NCBI GenBank assembly: GCA_033032865.1 | Contig: JAWHQI010000121.1 | Span: 2,604,001 to 2,668,000, forward strand | Direction of reading: 5' to 3' | Length of the DNA stretch: 64,000 bases | DNA from: Dactylorhiza incarnata | Lineage: Eukaryota; Streptophyta; Magnoliopsida; Asparagales; Orchidaceae | In this document: piece after piece, positions 1 through 11,518 of the stretch | Numbering within the stretch: the first letter of the stretch is position 1 | Layout of the letters: each line of letters begins with the position of its first letter | Program-made: the position numbers and the translations under genes | Notes under the pieces: model-generated | The model's database searches: none | Seen by the model: the letters and a program-made list of their open reading frames with translations, nothing else | Told to the model about the DNA's origin: nothing

Positions 1-240
1 TATACCCGGTGAAGGGCTCTCATCGGTACTAGGGAACACGATGGGCTGAATCCCAAACTCCCTTTTACCAGATACTTATTTAGATTGGTGGACGTGTTTC
101 CTTACTTATTTCTTATGTTACTTCTTTGGTGATTTATGGTAAGTCCTGGACTTCCCGCGGCCCACCCGGTGAAGGGTTCCCGGTGGTACTAGGGGACGCA
201 ATGGGCTGAATCCCAAATTTCCCCTTCACAAGACATTTAA
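1..240. repeat. Two copies of a ~75-bp motif, period 160 bp
   Basis: A segment beginning ACCCGGTGAAGGG starts at 4 and again at 164 and continues through GATGGGCTGAATCCCAAA in diverged form in both copies. The sequence between them is AT-rich and unrelated. A third, weaker relative lies at about 10821-10890. This is probably part of an element that begins outside the window; the family is not recognised. Confidence 0.6.
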
Positions 241-660
241 TTGGTTGGTGATTTATTGCTCCTTCTTTATATTGCTCTTAAATAGATAGTGAATTTGGAC
301 ACTAGACCTTCTTGGCCCAATTGGGCCAAGTGCAGCTTTCCCTCTCTCTCCTGACTTAAACTTGACCTGAATCCCTCAAGTGGTGACCCCTCATGGGTAG
401 ACATATTAATCATGAGCTCCTTATCACTACACATCAGTCATCTTCCAAGTCCCATGGGTCTAGAGGGTCAGATTACAAAAACCAGTTTTGCTAAACGCAG
501 ACCACCTAAGGGTAATCCACCTTCCCAAAGGGAAAACCCTAACCACAGGTCCTATGGTTCCACAAATTTTATCCAAGGTTCTTACTGACCTAAATAGAAC
601 ATGGTTCAATTTTCATAATTTTTCAACCTAGTTTAATATTTAATTATTTTTCTTGAATAT
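241..660. other. Unassigned AT-rich sequence
   Basis: No reading frame, terminal repeat or RNA gene can be supported here. The sequence is AT-rich with ordinary plant intergenic composition and ends where the LTR-like start TGTGACACACCC begins at 661. Confidence 0.5.
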
Positions 661-2522
661 TGTGACACACCCTAAATTGTTCATGGAGTACTCTAATTTT
701 GGTCCAATGCCTACCAAATAATTATCATGTATGTATACTGAATTCAAATGCATAACCACCAAGGATGTAGGTTCATAATTACTGTTTTGCCTCTGAATTA
801 AATAACTGAAGATAAATCCAAAATCACCCAATTAATTAAATAAATATCAAAATTGCATTGTAAAATCCAGAAAAATTCCCATAAGTTATTGTCATTGATG
901 TGATCCTCATATAAAAATTTCATAGAGTTTCAAGGTGATTTGCTCAAGTATTTGTATAAGTCATCAAAAGGGCATAAATGGCAATTTCCTTATGAATACA
1001 AACTTTTTCACTATAAGTGTTCCAAGTAAAATTCCATATACCACATATCACCATAAGTAACCTTCCTATAGAGTTTGGGGGCCTTGTGTATGGTTTTACT
1101 ATATATCATAATTAAATTCCCAAAACCTAGGTTTTTCACAAAAATCATAAAATGGATAAGTTCCTAAGTAAATGGCACCCCAAATGATTCCAATGCTTTA
1201 GAATATGAATGTCAATGTCTGGCCTAAATTTCAGAATTTTTCGAGGACAAATGCCATTTAATATTAATTTATTTTCAAAAGTGGCATATGTGTAAATTCA
1301 ACCAAAGAGGCATGGAAAAATCATCAAGGATCATAAGATTAAATCCAGAGGGTACTAATACTTCAATTGACATCATTGTTCAATTTGGTAAGGTGAAGAT
1401 AACCCCAAGTTCTTGATTTGACTTGATCCATCAATTAAGCAAATTTCTCCAAAGATCAAAATAAATACTAATTAAATAGTAAAAATCTCATGATAATTAT
1501 CCTAGCCCTATAACACTATTCTCCACCTAGGGATGAAGTTTGGTTGTCTAGATATGTGTTTAGGTCCTAGTTGCTTCATTAAGGCCCAAAAGGGCAATTA
1601 AGTAATTTTAGAGGTATGGGCTAGGGTTTTTGGTCTCCATTGCTCCAATCACCCATTGATGATGAGCAAGACCCTACACAGTCCCTAAGCCCCATTACCA
1701 ATGGATTTGGATAAGCCCTTAAGGCTAAGCACCAAAATCCACAAGCCACCAAGGCTAAGTGGTTTTCAAACCTAGGGCATCAAAATGTCCCATGGGGGTT
1801 CACCATTAAGATGAACTCCAATTGTCCTCAAATTTGAAACAGAGGCTACTCATATACATATCTACATGCCACCAAAAATTTGGGGCCATTAGGGGTGATT
1901 ACACCCACTAATTATTCTTAGGTCAATTTTCTAAGTTATGATCAAAACTATAACAAAAGTGCCCTAAACATACAAATATTTGGGCACAGGGTAGGCCTAG
2001 GGTGGGCACTGATGTGGCCAAAATTTCAACCCCATAGGCCCACCCATTCAAAAGATATTATGGTTTTAGTGGGCTAACCCCACCTAGGACCAGCCCTAGG
2101 AAAAAGGCTCCTCTGGGGTCTACAGACCTCCAAATGCCCAAAATCTTAGTTTCTAATGAAACTAGACATTTAGGGCTACAATAGTGTGTCTCACACCATA
2201 ACATAAGTTACCCATATCAAGTATTGGGTATCCACCCATATGCTGACCTCTAATGGAGCTAATATCTTTATCATAGACTACTAAAGCCCTAACTATCATG
2301 CCACCCCAGATTTGGGTCTGTATGGGTTGATAAACCCCAATAATTTTCATTTTAGAGAATCAAGTTTTGGTAAAAATTATAGAAAAATAATTCCCACAAA
2401 CTCTAATATATTGGTAGTACGGCTGTCCAGAGCACATACACTCATGCCCCAAAACTTAGTCCTATCCAGTAGATGGAGGACCGAGGGTATTGTAGGGCAC
2501 CGATCCTAATGATTTAAAGCCC

Positions 2523-2530
2523 TATAAAAC
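2523..2530 (+). promoter_or_regulatory. TATA box of the large LTR-like unit
   Basis: CCTATAAAACGG is a good TATA context, followed about 200 bp later by a GC-rich leader and at 3598 by G|GTAAGT, a consensus 5' splice site. It would drive transcription rightward if the 661-4437 unit is an LTR. Confidence 0.45.
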
Positions 2531-2950
2531 GGTAAGGCCCTAAGCTACAACTTTTATGTTGAGCAAAATTCTCGTTTCAGCGCCTAAGGTACATAAAATT
2601 CTTTTTAAACTCGGCTATGTAAGAGTGAAAGAAAATTGCAGTTGTTAAAATAAAATTACTAGCATACATCTTAAGCACATCAGACGATCACCTCATCGTC
2701 TACCTCCAGCCTAGGGTTGCGATCTGCCCAACCTGAAATATAACACATCTCTTCATCGGCCACCAAAAACCCCAAACCGACCGACTAACACCGCCATCAC
2801 CTTCCTCGCTTTGAGGTACATCGACGGGTGATGTGTTAGCGGTCGGAAGTGGCCGGAACATTTACCCGGAACATTTATTTCAGGCCGTCTCTTCACGGCT
2901 TGCTCTCCAATCGACTCTATTGAGATCGATAGCTCACCGAGTGTCCATGC

Positions 2951-3582
2951 ATGCTACCCAATAGCCGCGTATGCGGCGTTTGTCCGCCGCTCCCGGTCAT
3001 GGTTGGATCTTGCCGATCCGGACCTCGCCGAATCAGATCTCAAAGAGGTGTCGGCCTTGTTTGTGGGCTGTTTTGGCTTTCGGACGTGAAGCTCACCGGT
3101 TTGCCGGATCTGAAACGGAGAAGCTCGGCAAGGTTGTCGGCCATGGAATTTGTCGGAGCCGAGAGAGGTCGTCAGAAATCTTCAAATGGGCGGCGACCTG
3201 AACTTGGAGCAGATGGAGGTGGTCGTCCTGCTCGATTTGGAGAGATCTCGTTGGAGATGGCTGCTCGGCCATGGATCTGGAGGTTGCCGGAGTTGCTCGC
3301 CGTGAGGATCATGCCCGAGCCGCAAGGAGGAGAGCAGGGGCGGCCGGAGGAAGCTTGGTCGGGGATTTGGTGTTGGTCGGCCATGGATGCTTTAGAGCTT
3401 GTCGGAGATAAAGAGGGAAGAGGTGGATTCGTCAGCCATGGAAGTTGTAGAGAGAGAGGGTTGCTGGTAAGGGTGGTCGAGCATGGAGCTTGCCGGAGTA
3501 GAGCTCTACGGAGGTGGCGCCGGCCGGAGGGGAGAAGGATCGGAGAGGAGGGGGATTCGGTTAGGAGGTGTTGACGGCGCAA
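2951..3582 (+). repeat. GC-rich leader with degenerate GGCCATGGA/CTTGCCGGAG repeats
   Basis: Motifs of the form GGCCATGGAnnTTG(C/T)CGGAG recur at roughly 3140, 3270, 3380, 3438 and 3484. The region is open in several frames on both strands (a 207-codon frame on + and a 136-codon frame on -), which is expected of GC-rich repetitive DNA poor in stops. No protein family is recognisable in either. I read it as an LTR leader and not as a gene. Confidence 0.5.
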
Positions 3583-3899
3583 GCTGGGAGGGATCGGGTA
3601 AGTGATATCTCTAACCTAAGTTTATGTATTTATATATATATATATAATATTAACATTATTATTATTAATATTATATGAAAACATTAATTAAAACATTCAA
3701 ATGCTTGTATATCGCTCTAGAATGCTCGGAATTTGTCCAGAGCCAGCTCGTTTCGACCGTCTCATCGATACGCACCCATCGAAACAAGACGAGGTCAGTT
3801 CCGAGTTCGTTTGCTCATTTTTATGCTTGTTGGAGCGTTCAGTGCCTAATTTCACGTCGCACTAAAAACTCATCGAACGAAGTCAGAATTTTAAACGGA

Positions 3900-4165
3900 T
3901 GACTCTGTTGGACTCGTATCAGCATTACGAGTCTAACAAAATTGACAGAGGTGAATTCTGAGGCTGTTTGCTCGATTTCACTATCGTGGATAAAAATGCT
4001 ATTCGCAGACCATATTAATAATTTCACCGATTCTCATCGGGATCGAGCGCGGACAGTTTTATTGAACTCGTATAGGCTTCACGAGTCTTACAAAACTGAC
4101 TGGTGTGAATTCCAAGGTCGTTTGCTACGTATCATTTTCTTGAATAGATACGCTATTTGAAAACC
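3900..4165 (+). repeat. Diverged 156-bp tandem repeat
   Basis: ACTCGTATCAGCATTACGAG at 3911 and a related ACTCGTATAGGCTTCACGAG at 4067 head parallel segments that continue through GTGAATTC and GTTTGCT. A third, weaker unit lies upstream near 3740-3860. The repeats lie inside the large LTR-like unit. Confidence 0.55.
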
Positions 4166-4438
4166 ATGTCATTTGAGCTAAGGAACACACTATAATTCCT
4201 TCAAGACGGCACGCTTCCTTCGGGTTTTATTGTTCAAATTGTGCTCTTCAGACGGTTCGGATCCCGATATAGCAAACATCGGAACAAAGAATAGAACTGG
4301 TACTCGCCGCATTCGCCGAGTGCACTTCCCCGGCTCAGGTGCAAGCCTGGCCCTCAGTACACCCCGAGCCCGAGTCAACTCGCTTAACTCAAAAAAAAAG
4401 CGCACAAGGGGTCTAGCTCGAATCGGGATGTTACACAG

Positions 4439-4983
4439 CGTGTCTTCGAGCTTGGGTTTACTCTTTCCCCTTGTGTATTGCTTCAGATCTTTCCTATGTA
4501 TGTGTGTTGTTTTGGATGATGTGCATAAACCCTTGTTAGATTTAATGTAATTTCATGTTTATGAAATTTATTGTGGTTTATGTGAGTTGAGGAGCGCCCC
4601 ATTCCACCATCCACTCCGTCGTTACGTTGTGTGCCGCACTAGCAATTGCTAGTTGCATGTTTTATGATGAGGTGCTTATGACCCTCACTCCGCCGGTTAC
4701 GAATCATTCATCTGCACGCCTTCTCGTTCATCCGCAAGCCTACTCATCCATCCACCAAGCGAAGCGGTGAATCCGACCCGAATTAGTTAATTTAGCTTTC
4801 ATCAACCGCATGTCTCACAACCACCCCAAAACCCCCTTTTTATTAACTTGGAAATCTTTATAAGTGTTTTCCCTAACGAGAAAACCATACACCCCAACTT
4901 GCAGTCCTTTGAGAACGATATTCAGGGAGTCTCTCCCAACTTTTATTACTTGTACGATCGGTACACATGCCGTAAACGTGTCA
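4439..4983 (+). repeat. Truncated 5' LTR of the Athila-type element
   Basis: Collinear with 10279-10820, including GAGGAGCGCCCCATTCCACC and the CCGCA-rich segment. It ends GTGTCA before the primer site. The homologous 3' LTR extends about 950 bp further upstream, so this copy has lost its U3 side. Confidence 0.85.
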
Positions 4984-4989
4984 AGGTTT

Positions 4990-5007
4990 TGGCGTCATTG
5001 TTGGGGA
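4990..5007 (+). other. Primer binding site, tRNA-Asp type
   Basis: TGGCGTCATTGTTGGGGA lies 6 bp after the end of the 5' LTR. It differs at a few positions from the TGGCGCCGTTGCCGGGGA primer site known from Athila-like elements. It would prime minus-strand DNA synthesis. Confidence 0.75.
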
Positions 5008-5080
5008 CTGCAAGCATTGTATGAGTTTTTCTTCCAGGAAAATTTTATAAAGGTCTTTTGTTGTTTATGATTTCTTTTTA

Positions 5081-6540
5081 GTGTGTAAGTTTATGCAGGG
5101 GCAAGGCCCTGGTGATTTAGTAGCTTTCGATCCAGAGATAGAGAGGACATTGTGTGCGCACTGCCGTGCTGCTGCTGCTATGGATAGTAATAATATTAAC
5201 AGAAATGGAGTTAACCCTAGGGGAGAGAATGCACCAGCTGTGAAAATGAGGTGGCCCGGCCAAGGCCCAGAACGATGCAAGACTACACCACTCCCACCGT
5301 GGGGAGTGTGTATCCCGGTTTTGGCCCAGCCATCACGAATATCCAGTTCGAGATCAAGCCGGCAATCCTAAACATCATCCACAACAATGCCCAGTTCTCT
5401 GGGTTGGCAAGTGAAGACCCCCATCTTCACTTGTTAGAGTTCTCAAAAATATGCGGAACATTCTGGTACGCCGGCATAGCTGACAACACAGTAAAATTAA
5501 GATTATTCCCGTTCTCCCTCTATGATAAAGCAAAAGTTTGGCTCCATACAATCCCGCTGGGCATAGCGACCACATGGGAGCTTCTTTCCTCCAAATTCTT
5601 AGCAAAGTTCCACCCAGTGGACAAAACTGTGAACCTAAGGAGAGAGATTGCAACCTTCCAGCAACACGATTAGGAGACCCTCGCAGAATATTGGGAAAGA
5701 TTTATGGAACTCCTCCGGAGGTGTCCTCACCATGAGCTGCAACCCTGGAACCTTGTGGAGTATTTCTACTTCGCAATAGAGCCTAACTGCAGGGCCATGA
5801 TTGATGTTGCTGCCGACAGAACTCTACTGAATCACACTCCTAACGAAGCATTGCGAATTTTGTAGGACACTGCGACTCATAGTTCTTTTTGGACTACAGG
5901 TCAGAACACCCCGCGGAATGCAAGAAGACTATTTGAAGTGAACACTTCTGGTCCACCTGCGGAGGCAGCACCGTTAGCACACGAGAGCATAGCATTGTTG
6001 AAGAGGCCTTCCGCTTCTTCGGCTCCGGTGATGGCTATTTCTTGTTAAGGGTGCGGGAACTCCGGACATCATAGCTACGAATGCCCCTCAGGTGAAATCT
6101 CCTCTAATTTTTCTAAGTGGAAGAAAATGTTAATTACATTCAAAATCAAAACCGCACTGCACCATTTTCGAATACTTATAATCCGGGTGTGAGAAATCAC
6201 CCAAAGTTCAAATGGAACCAAAACACTGCTGGCCAACGATGGCAACCGGGCCACCATCAATTTGATGCTCAAGCGTCCGGAAGCCAACAAAGGTCGTCTC
6301 AACCCGGGTATAACCAAGGCACTCCGGTGCAGCGCAAAAGTGCGTTAGAAGAAATGATGGAGAAATTTGTTGACGTGGCCCAAGAAAATATGGACAATCA
6401 AACTGCCTCGATGAGGAACTTAGAAATGCAACTGGGCCAATTGGCTCAAGTGCTTTCTGAGCGTAATCATGGTGCTCTCCCCAGCATAACGGAAAAGAAC
6501 CCTCGTGAGCAGGGAAAGAGCATAATCGAGTCGGATGGAT
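5081..6540 (+). pseudogene. Athila-type gag, broken
   Basis: The frame from about 5081 contains FDPEIERTL, a typical Athila gag start. A frameshift near 5255 leads to the retrotransposon gag domain: FEIKPAIL, SGLASEDPHLHLLEF, then LRLFPFSLYDKAKVWL and FLAKFHP, with an in-frame TAG at 5671. Gag-like reading (LRRCPHH) continues to an in-frame TAG near 5863. A further segment from 6117 keeps YNPGVRNHPKFKW, the coiled MRNLEMQLGQLAQ stretch and a NPREQGKS motif. The protein would form the particle in the cytoplasm. At least one frameshift and two internal stops make it non-functional. Confidence 0.85.
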
Positions 6541-6900
6541 GCCATGAGGGTGATTTGATTGTGAAGTGTGAGATTAATAATGTTGAAACCACCGCTCGTT
6601 ACAACACTGGATCGTCGCGCAACATTCTTGCATTGCAAGACATTGAAAATCTAAACCTAAAAAATCAATGCCGATGATCGGACGTCGCTTGTCCTTGCTA
6701 ATGGAATTGTGGTGGAAACAGAAGGAGAAATTAAGGATGTCGAGGTGATTGTAGATGGAACTTCGGTTATCACGAACTTTTAAGTTTTGGGCCCTATGTA
6801 AAACAACTCCATGCCTATATTGGGTGTCCCATTCTTGAAGGAAAGTGGTGCCACCATTCACATTGCTAGTGGGTGTATCACCTTGTCACCCAAAGTGACA
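6541..6900 (+). pseudogene. Retroviral-type aspartic protease remnant
   Basis: CEINNVETTARYNTGSS corresponds to the flap-side start of an Athila protease, with NTG where the catalytic D-[ST]-G is expected, so the catalytic aspartate is lost. After a frameshift near 6665 the reading continues as LVLANGIVVETEGEIKDVEV, then two stops at about 6781 and 6799. It continues as MPILGVPFLKESGATIHIAS, the conserved ILGxPFL block. The enzyme would normally cleave the gag-pol polyprotein. Confidence 0.75.
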
Positions 6901-7041
6901 CACCACACTCACCCATCTATAATAACCAATGATATCAGTTTTATGCATGTTATTTCTGATGAGCTTGTTAGTGAGTCGAATGCAGTTGTAGAAGAAAAGT
7001 GAAATAAGACAAATGCTGAGTTAGAGAAGGAAGGAGAGGAG

Positions 7042-7479
7042 ATGGCAAAGAACTACATGATGGAGGAAGAGAATGATGAAAACAAAGGCGGCGAGGCTGT
7101 AAAGTTAGAAGTCACCATGGCCAGTATGGCCATAAACACTTTAAATAATTTTATTAAAACAGGAGTTAATTATAAACAGTTAAAACAGGTTTGTTGGGCA
7201 GATCTGTCACCCGTAGGGGGTGAAGAAATGAAGCCCTTGGCTGCTCCGAGACCGCTAGACAGTGATCTTGATCGAGCTCTTATTGCTCGTTGGCGCTCTC
7301 CCACTGTGGAGAAATTGAAGCAGAATGATTTATTATGCGCAACGCGCTTTACCGCCCTCCGGCATGAGAAGGAAGAGGTTAGTGTCATGGGAGATACATC
7401 TCCTTTGAGCCCTAAAGCCTTCACCTCCTTCCCATCTCGTGTGGCTGGGGAGAATCATCACAAATCAACATATAGCTGA
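7042..7479 (+). CDS. Unrecognised 145-codon frame after the protease
   Basis: The frame starts MAKNYMMEEENDENKGGE and is acidic at the N-terminus. It lies where an Athila element would begin reverse transcriptase, yet no RT block is visible. A Glu/Lys-rich linker is normal between protease and RT, so this may be that linker joined to unrelated sequence by a deletion. I cannot assign a function and it may not be expressed. Confidence 0.3.
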   Translation: MAKNYMMEEENDENKGGEAVKLEVTMASMAINTLNNFIKTGVNYKQLKQVCWADLSPVGGEEMKPLAAPRPLDSDLDRALIARWRSPTVEKLKQNDLLCATRFTALRHEKEEVSVMGDTSPLSPKAFTSFPSRVAGENHHKSTYS

Positions 7480-9330
7480 GTCGTGACGGAGTCTCCGGGC
7501 TTGTAGTTCTGCTGTTTTATTTTGCTTCATTCTATTTCTTTAACTGTGCTTGTGTGTTTATTTTGGTAATATTTTGGACATTTGCTAGAACTCACTTGTT
7601 ATAATGTTAATACAGGTATTTGGTCCACCTTAAGAACGGTAAATAAAAGGGCTCTTGGGAGACAACCCACTGGAACGACTTGGTTCCTTTCAATTTCTTT
7701 TTCTATTCTATATATTAGATTATCTCTATTTTGTCTGGGGAAATGCTTTAGTCGCAGGGTCAAATCTATTTAGAGCATGCATGACTGCTGCCTTTGGACA
7801 AGAATCACTGATCTTCTGGTAGGCTCATTTATGAGCCTAGGTACCCTCTACCCTTAGCCCCTTTTTATTATGCGAATGCTTTCTTTTGATATGGATGACT
7901 TTAAGTCTGGGGGAAGAGCCTTACCTAGTGCCCACTTGCACGTGCACATAACACAATATACTAGAAGTTACAATCTTATAATTAATTGCTCATTCTCATC
8001 GCACATCACAACACCCACTAGAGAGCATACTTAATCGTAGGCGCGTAACGAGTCTAACTCGTTTCTTTTGTAGGATTGGGAAAATTGTTGTGCTGCTTTA
8101 GGATTATGGGACAGAGTGAAATGTTGACTCTCATAGTGTTCTAGTCGAGTACTCGCGTCTTGCATAGAATTGTGTGTAGAATAAATTTTTCTTTATGCTT
8201 ATAGTTTTGTGTTTTTTCTATTTTTGTAATAATTGTTTATCCTACTCAAAAGTGGTGAATCCGGTGTGAATCTGACGGTAACATAGGGATGTGTGTAGAT
8301 GGTTGCTAGGTTTATATTGCTCGAGTCAGGAGAATTATCTTTCTCGGTGGCTAAGAACTTGCCCCAAGCGACTCTTGAAGCATTGGTATAAGTTAGTTCA
8401 ATGCATGAGCATGATGTAGGACTTCATTTTGGCCAGATTGAGCTTTGTGTACCAACCCTATCATAATCCTTGCTAGCCCCTTTGTGCCTACCCCATCTCT
8501 TGATTCAGCTCCACTTATATTTCACCAAAGCCTAAAAGCTAATCCTAGTCGCACACCCAATCTGAGCTCTAGTGTTATATTATTTTCAATTGAGGGTGTT
8601 GATGCGATTTAAATTATGTGAAAGTGTGGTTTGCACTTCATTGGAATACTCGCTGAAAAAGTTTTGAAAAAAGGGACAAGAAAAGAAATTAGAATAAGAA
8701 AAGAAAAAATGTGATTAAGAAAAGAGCCTAATTAAAAAAAATAGAGTTGTATTGGGAGTAGGCGGTGCACACACCCACATTTTCAGGTTCAAGTCTGGGG
8801 GTGTGGTGCACCCGTGTGTTTATTGTAATGCTTTGATAGTTTCCTTGGTGCAAGCTCTTTTGGGTTTGGTGCGTATACCTTCATGTTTATCATTGTAAAC
8901 CCTACCGAATCCCAAACCTCGTATTTATCCTAAAGTCCTACTGACTCATGCAACGAACCGAACTAATGTCGTGGAGAGAGTGTGACCGGGTGAGCTTATT
9001 GTCACCGACATTGATGGATTTCAATGAAGGTTGTTCCGAGCACCGATCTTAAGCAATGTTCACCTCAGCGACTTGTCTACTTTCTTCCTACGCATGGCCA
9101 GATGATTCACTGTGAATCAACTTTTGAGTAGAAATAATATATAATTACGCTTTTAGATTGTTACAAACTATTTGTATAATTAAAAATTTCTTCTATTGCA
9201 TTTCTATGTGCGCGACCATGCGACTTCGCATGGTACTCCGCATTTGCAATCGTTAAGCCAGCTAGTCCTTTTTTTCTCGTCCGCATAAGGGATGATTTCC
9301 TCGGGACAAGCAAATGGTTAAGTATGGAGG
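7480..9330 (+). other. 3' untranslated internal region with polypurine-like motifs
   Basis: No coding block is visible. GGGCTCTTGGGAGACAACCC near 7649 resembles the conserved block that follows pol in Athila elements. TTTAAGTCTGGGGGAAGAG at about 7900 and TTCAAGTCTGGGGGTGTGG at about 8788 are two polypurine-tract-like motifs. The last purine run, AAGTATGGAGG, directly precedes the 3' LTR. Confidence 0.6.
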
Positions 9331-10820
9331 TGTGATGAGTTCAATATTTACACTATTTTATGGACTCATCCGGGCTAGTTTTCACACTTGTGCACTCTTT
9401 AGGCTCGTTTTGGTGTGCGCTTTATGTTGATGGGGGTAAGCACATGGTGCTCCCCAACCCTTTTTCTGTTTTTGTATTAAGCTGGAGGAGTATTCCCAGC
9501 TGGGTGTATGTTGTAGGCTTTATTGCGCAGGTGGATAGATCATCCGCTTTGCCCAGATTTCATGTCTGCATATATCGCACGGTCGTGCGTTTCATTGACG
9601 CACAATTGCTTCGATCGTGTGAGTTCATTTGCGACTTAGTTTGACGTTCTATCTTTGATCGTGTGAATTGTATATACATGGGTAGTTGCCCGTCCGCGAA
9701 GGAATCGCACGATCACCTGTTAAGTCTGGTTTTCAAGCTTTCTGGAATTGTTCGTACGTTTTTACGCACGGTCGGCTTCGATCGTGCGTGAGTAAAATGC
9801 ACGAGCGCTACTGATTCGTCTTCCTGGGCTTCCCTCTTCATTAATAACGCGCGGTCTACGCACGGTCGTGCGTTCGACCGCGCGTGACTTAATTTCTGAT
9901 GATTTTGTATAAAAGCCAGGAATTCTGCTTGGCTTGGAGAACACTTTTGGGAGCCCGCCATTATTAGCTCTAGTCTGCCCTTTCCATCGATCCACCATCG
10001 TTCGACCTAGGAGAAGCTCCGACCATCGCTTTCTTGCAAATCTTCCACCAAAGCTTCCTCCGCGGCCTCCTCCATCATCCACGAGCTCAAGAACGCCATT
10101 GATGGAAAGTCTCTGCTGCATTCAAGGTGTCTCCGACAAGAGCTAGCTTGAGCTGAACCACGAAGAAGACGGGTAAAATGGAGGAAGGTGATAGCTCCTC
10201 TGAACCCCGGACGGCAATTGAAGATCGGGCTCGGACGAGGCTTGGCAACCCTACGATTCCGACCGAGAACCTTCAACGAGTCTTCAAGCTTGGGTTTACT
10301 CTTTCCCCTTGTGTATTTCTTCAGATCTTTCCTATGTATGTGTGTTGTTTTGGATGATGTGCATAAACCTTTGTTAAATTTAATGTAATTTCATGTTTAT
10401 GAAATTTATTGTGGTTTATGTGAGTTGAGGAGCGCCCCATTCCACCATCCACTCTGTCGTTACGTTGTGTGCCGCACTAGTAATTGCTAGTTGTGTGTTT
10501 TGTGATGAGGTGCTTACGACCCTCACTCCGTCGGTTATGAATCATTCATCCGCAAGCCTTCTCGTTCATCCGCAAACCTACTCGTCCATCCACCAAGAGA
10601 AGCGGTGAATCCGACCCGCATTAGTTAATTTAGCTTTCATCAACCGCATGTCTCACAACCACACCAAAATCCCCTTTTTATTAACTTAGAAATCTTTATA
10701 AGTGTTTTCCCTAACGAGAAAATCATACACCCCAACTTGCAGTCCTTGAGAACGATATTCTGGGAGTCTCTCCTAACTTTTATTACTTGTATGATCGATA
10801 CACTTGTCGTAAATGTGTCA
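9331..10820 (+). repeat. 3' LTR of the Athila-type element (about 1.49 kb)
   Basis: It starts TGTGATGAGTTCAATATTTA after the purine run AGTATGGAGG and ends AAATGTGTCA. Its last 540 bp duplicate 4439-4983. The U3 part carries several palindromic GCACGRTCGTGC-like motifs between 9575 and 9890 and a TATA box at 9908. Confidence 0.8.
9908..9915 (+). promoter_or_regulatory. TATA box in Athila-type 3' LTR
   Basis: TTTTGTATAAAAGCCAGG is a strong TATA context in U3. The equivalent part of the 5' LTR is deleted, so this element has no promoter left upstream of gag. Confidence 0.55.
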
Positions 10821-10890
10821 AGGGTTCGCACCGGTACTTGGAGATATGATGGGGTGACATCTCAAATCTCCCTTTCGCAAGATACATGAA
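10821..10890. repeat. Relative of the 1-240 motif beside the 3' LTR
   Basis: AAGGGTTCGCACCGGTACTT followed by GATGGGGTGACATCTCAAAT and CCCTTTCGCAAGATAC aligns loosely with the duplicated motif at 4-80 and 164-238. The match is imperfect and the family unknown. Confidence 0.4.
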
Positions 10891-11518
10891 AATAGAAAAA
10901 TTAAGTTAAAAAAATAATTTGATAAGTTTATTGTTTTATAATTTTGTATTTGATTTTTCAAAGATCACACAAAGGTGTACAGATAAGGATATGTAGTATA
11001 TAAAAAATATTTTTAGAGATTTTCAAAATTTTAAACAACACAGAATATTGGACATTCGAGCTAATGCTGGCGTTAGGTCTTAGCGCTTGCGTTAGCTTAT
11101 AGAGAGTGCATATTTTACTCGTATAGCCTAGATTTTCTTCGATTTCACTTCCGATTTTGCTCAATTATGTTTGTGCAATGTAAGACTTGTCTAATGAAGT
11201 GAAAAAAAGAGAAGAATCGCAAAAAATTGCGGAGGTTAAAATTTTAGATCATTGTCTCCAACAACAACCTTAATTCTTGAGTTTTGCACAATCATTTAAG
11301 CTAAATGTTATAGGATATGCCAAAAAACATGATTGAGCAAGACAAATATGCATGATTTTAGTTATAATAGATTGGTCATTTATAAATGAAAACTTTTCTT
11401 TTACTTTTGATTTAATTTAATTTGTAAACTTCATTTAGGCTTTAGGGGACAAAGTCAAATTTCAAATATTATATTAGATGACCATGACATGATGGCTAAA
11501 ATAAAAAACAAAAAAATG
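10891..11518. other. Unassigned AT-rich sequence, likely copia internal DNA
   Basis: No clear coding block. A short AATGCTGGCGTTAGGTC segment near 11063 resembles AACGC/GCGTT motifs in the SIRE-type LTR at 13.1-14.3 kb, so it may be a decayed part of that element. Confidence 0.35.

Larger units (their letters stand above)
661..4437 (+). mobile_element. Possible very large gypsy-type LTR (solo or truncated)
   Basis: The stretch starts TGTGACACACCC and ends GGGATGTTACACA, the kind of termini seen in plant Ty3/gypsy LTRs. It has LTR-like internal order: AT-rich U3, a TATA box at 2523, a GC-rich leader with repeats from about 2700 to 3600, a 5' splice-site consensus at 3598, then diverged 156-bp tandem repeats. 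Its right edge abuts the truncated 5' LTR of the Athila-type element at about 4438. No matching second LTR, primer site or 5-bp target duplication was found, so the boundaries are tentative. Tekay-type LTRs can reach this size. It could instead be several fragments side by side. Confidence 0.35.
4438..10820 (+). mobile_element. Athila-type Ty3/gypsy retrotransposon, non-autonomous, 5' truncated
   Basis: The last ~545 bp of the 5' LTR (4439-4983) match 10279-10820. They are followed by a tRNA-Asp-type primer site at 4990 of the kind typical for Athila and Tat lineages. Internal order is gag (5081-6540, broken), a protease remnant (to about 6890), a short unrecognised frame, then about 1.8 kb of untranslated sequence with AAGTCTGGGGG motifs and the 3' LTR. 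Reverse transcriptase, RNase H and integrase are absent, so it could move only with help from another element. The left part of the 5' LTR is missing where it meets the 661-4437 unit. Confidence 0.8.

Noticed and set aside
2951..3582. 207-codon + frame and 136-codon - frame as genes
   Set aside because: They overlap each other in GC-rich repeats, have no recognisable family and lie in an LTR-like leader.
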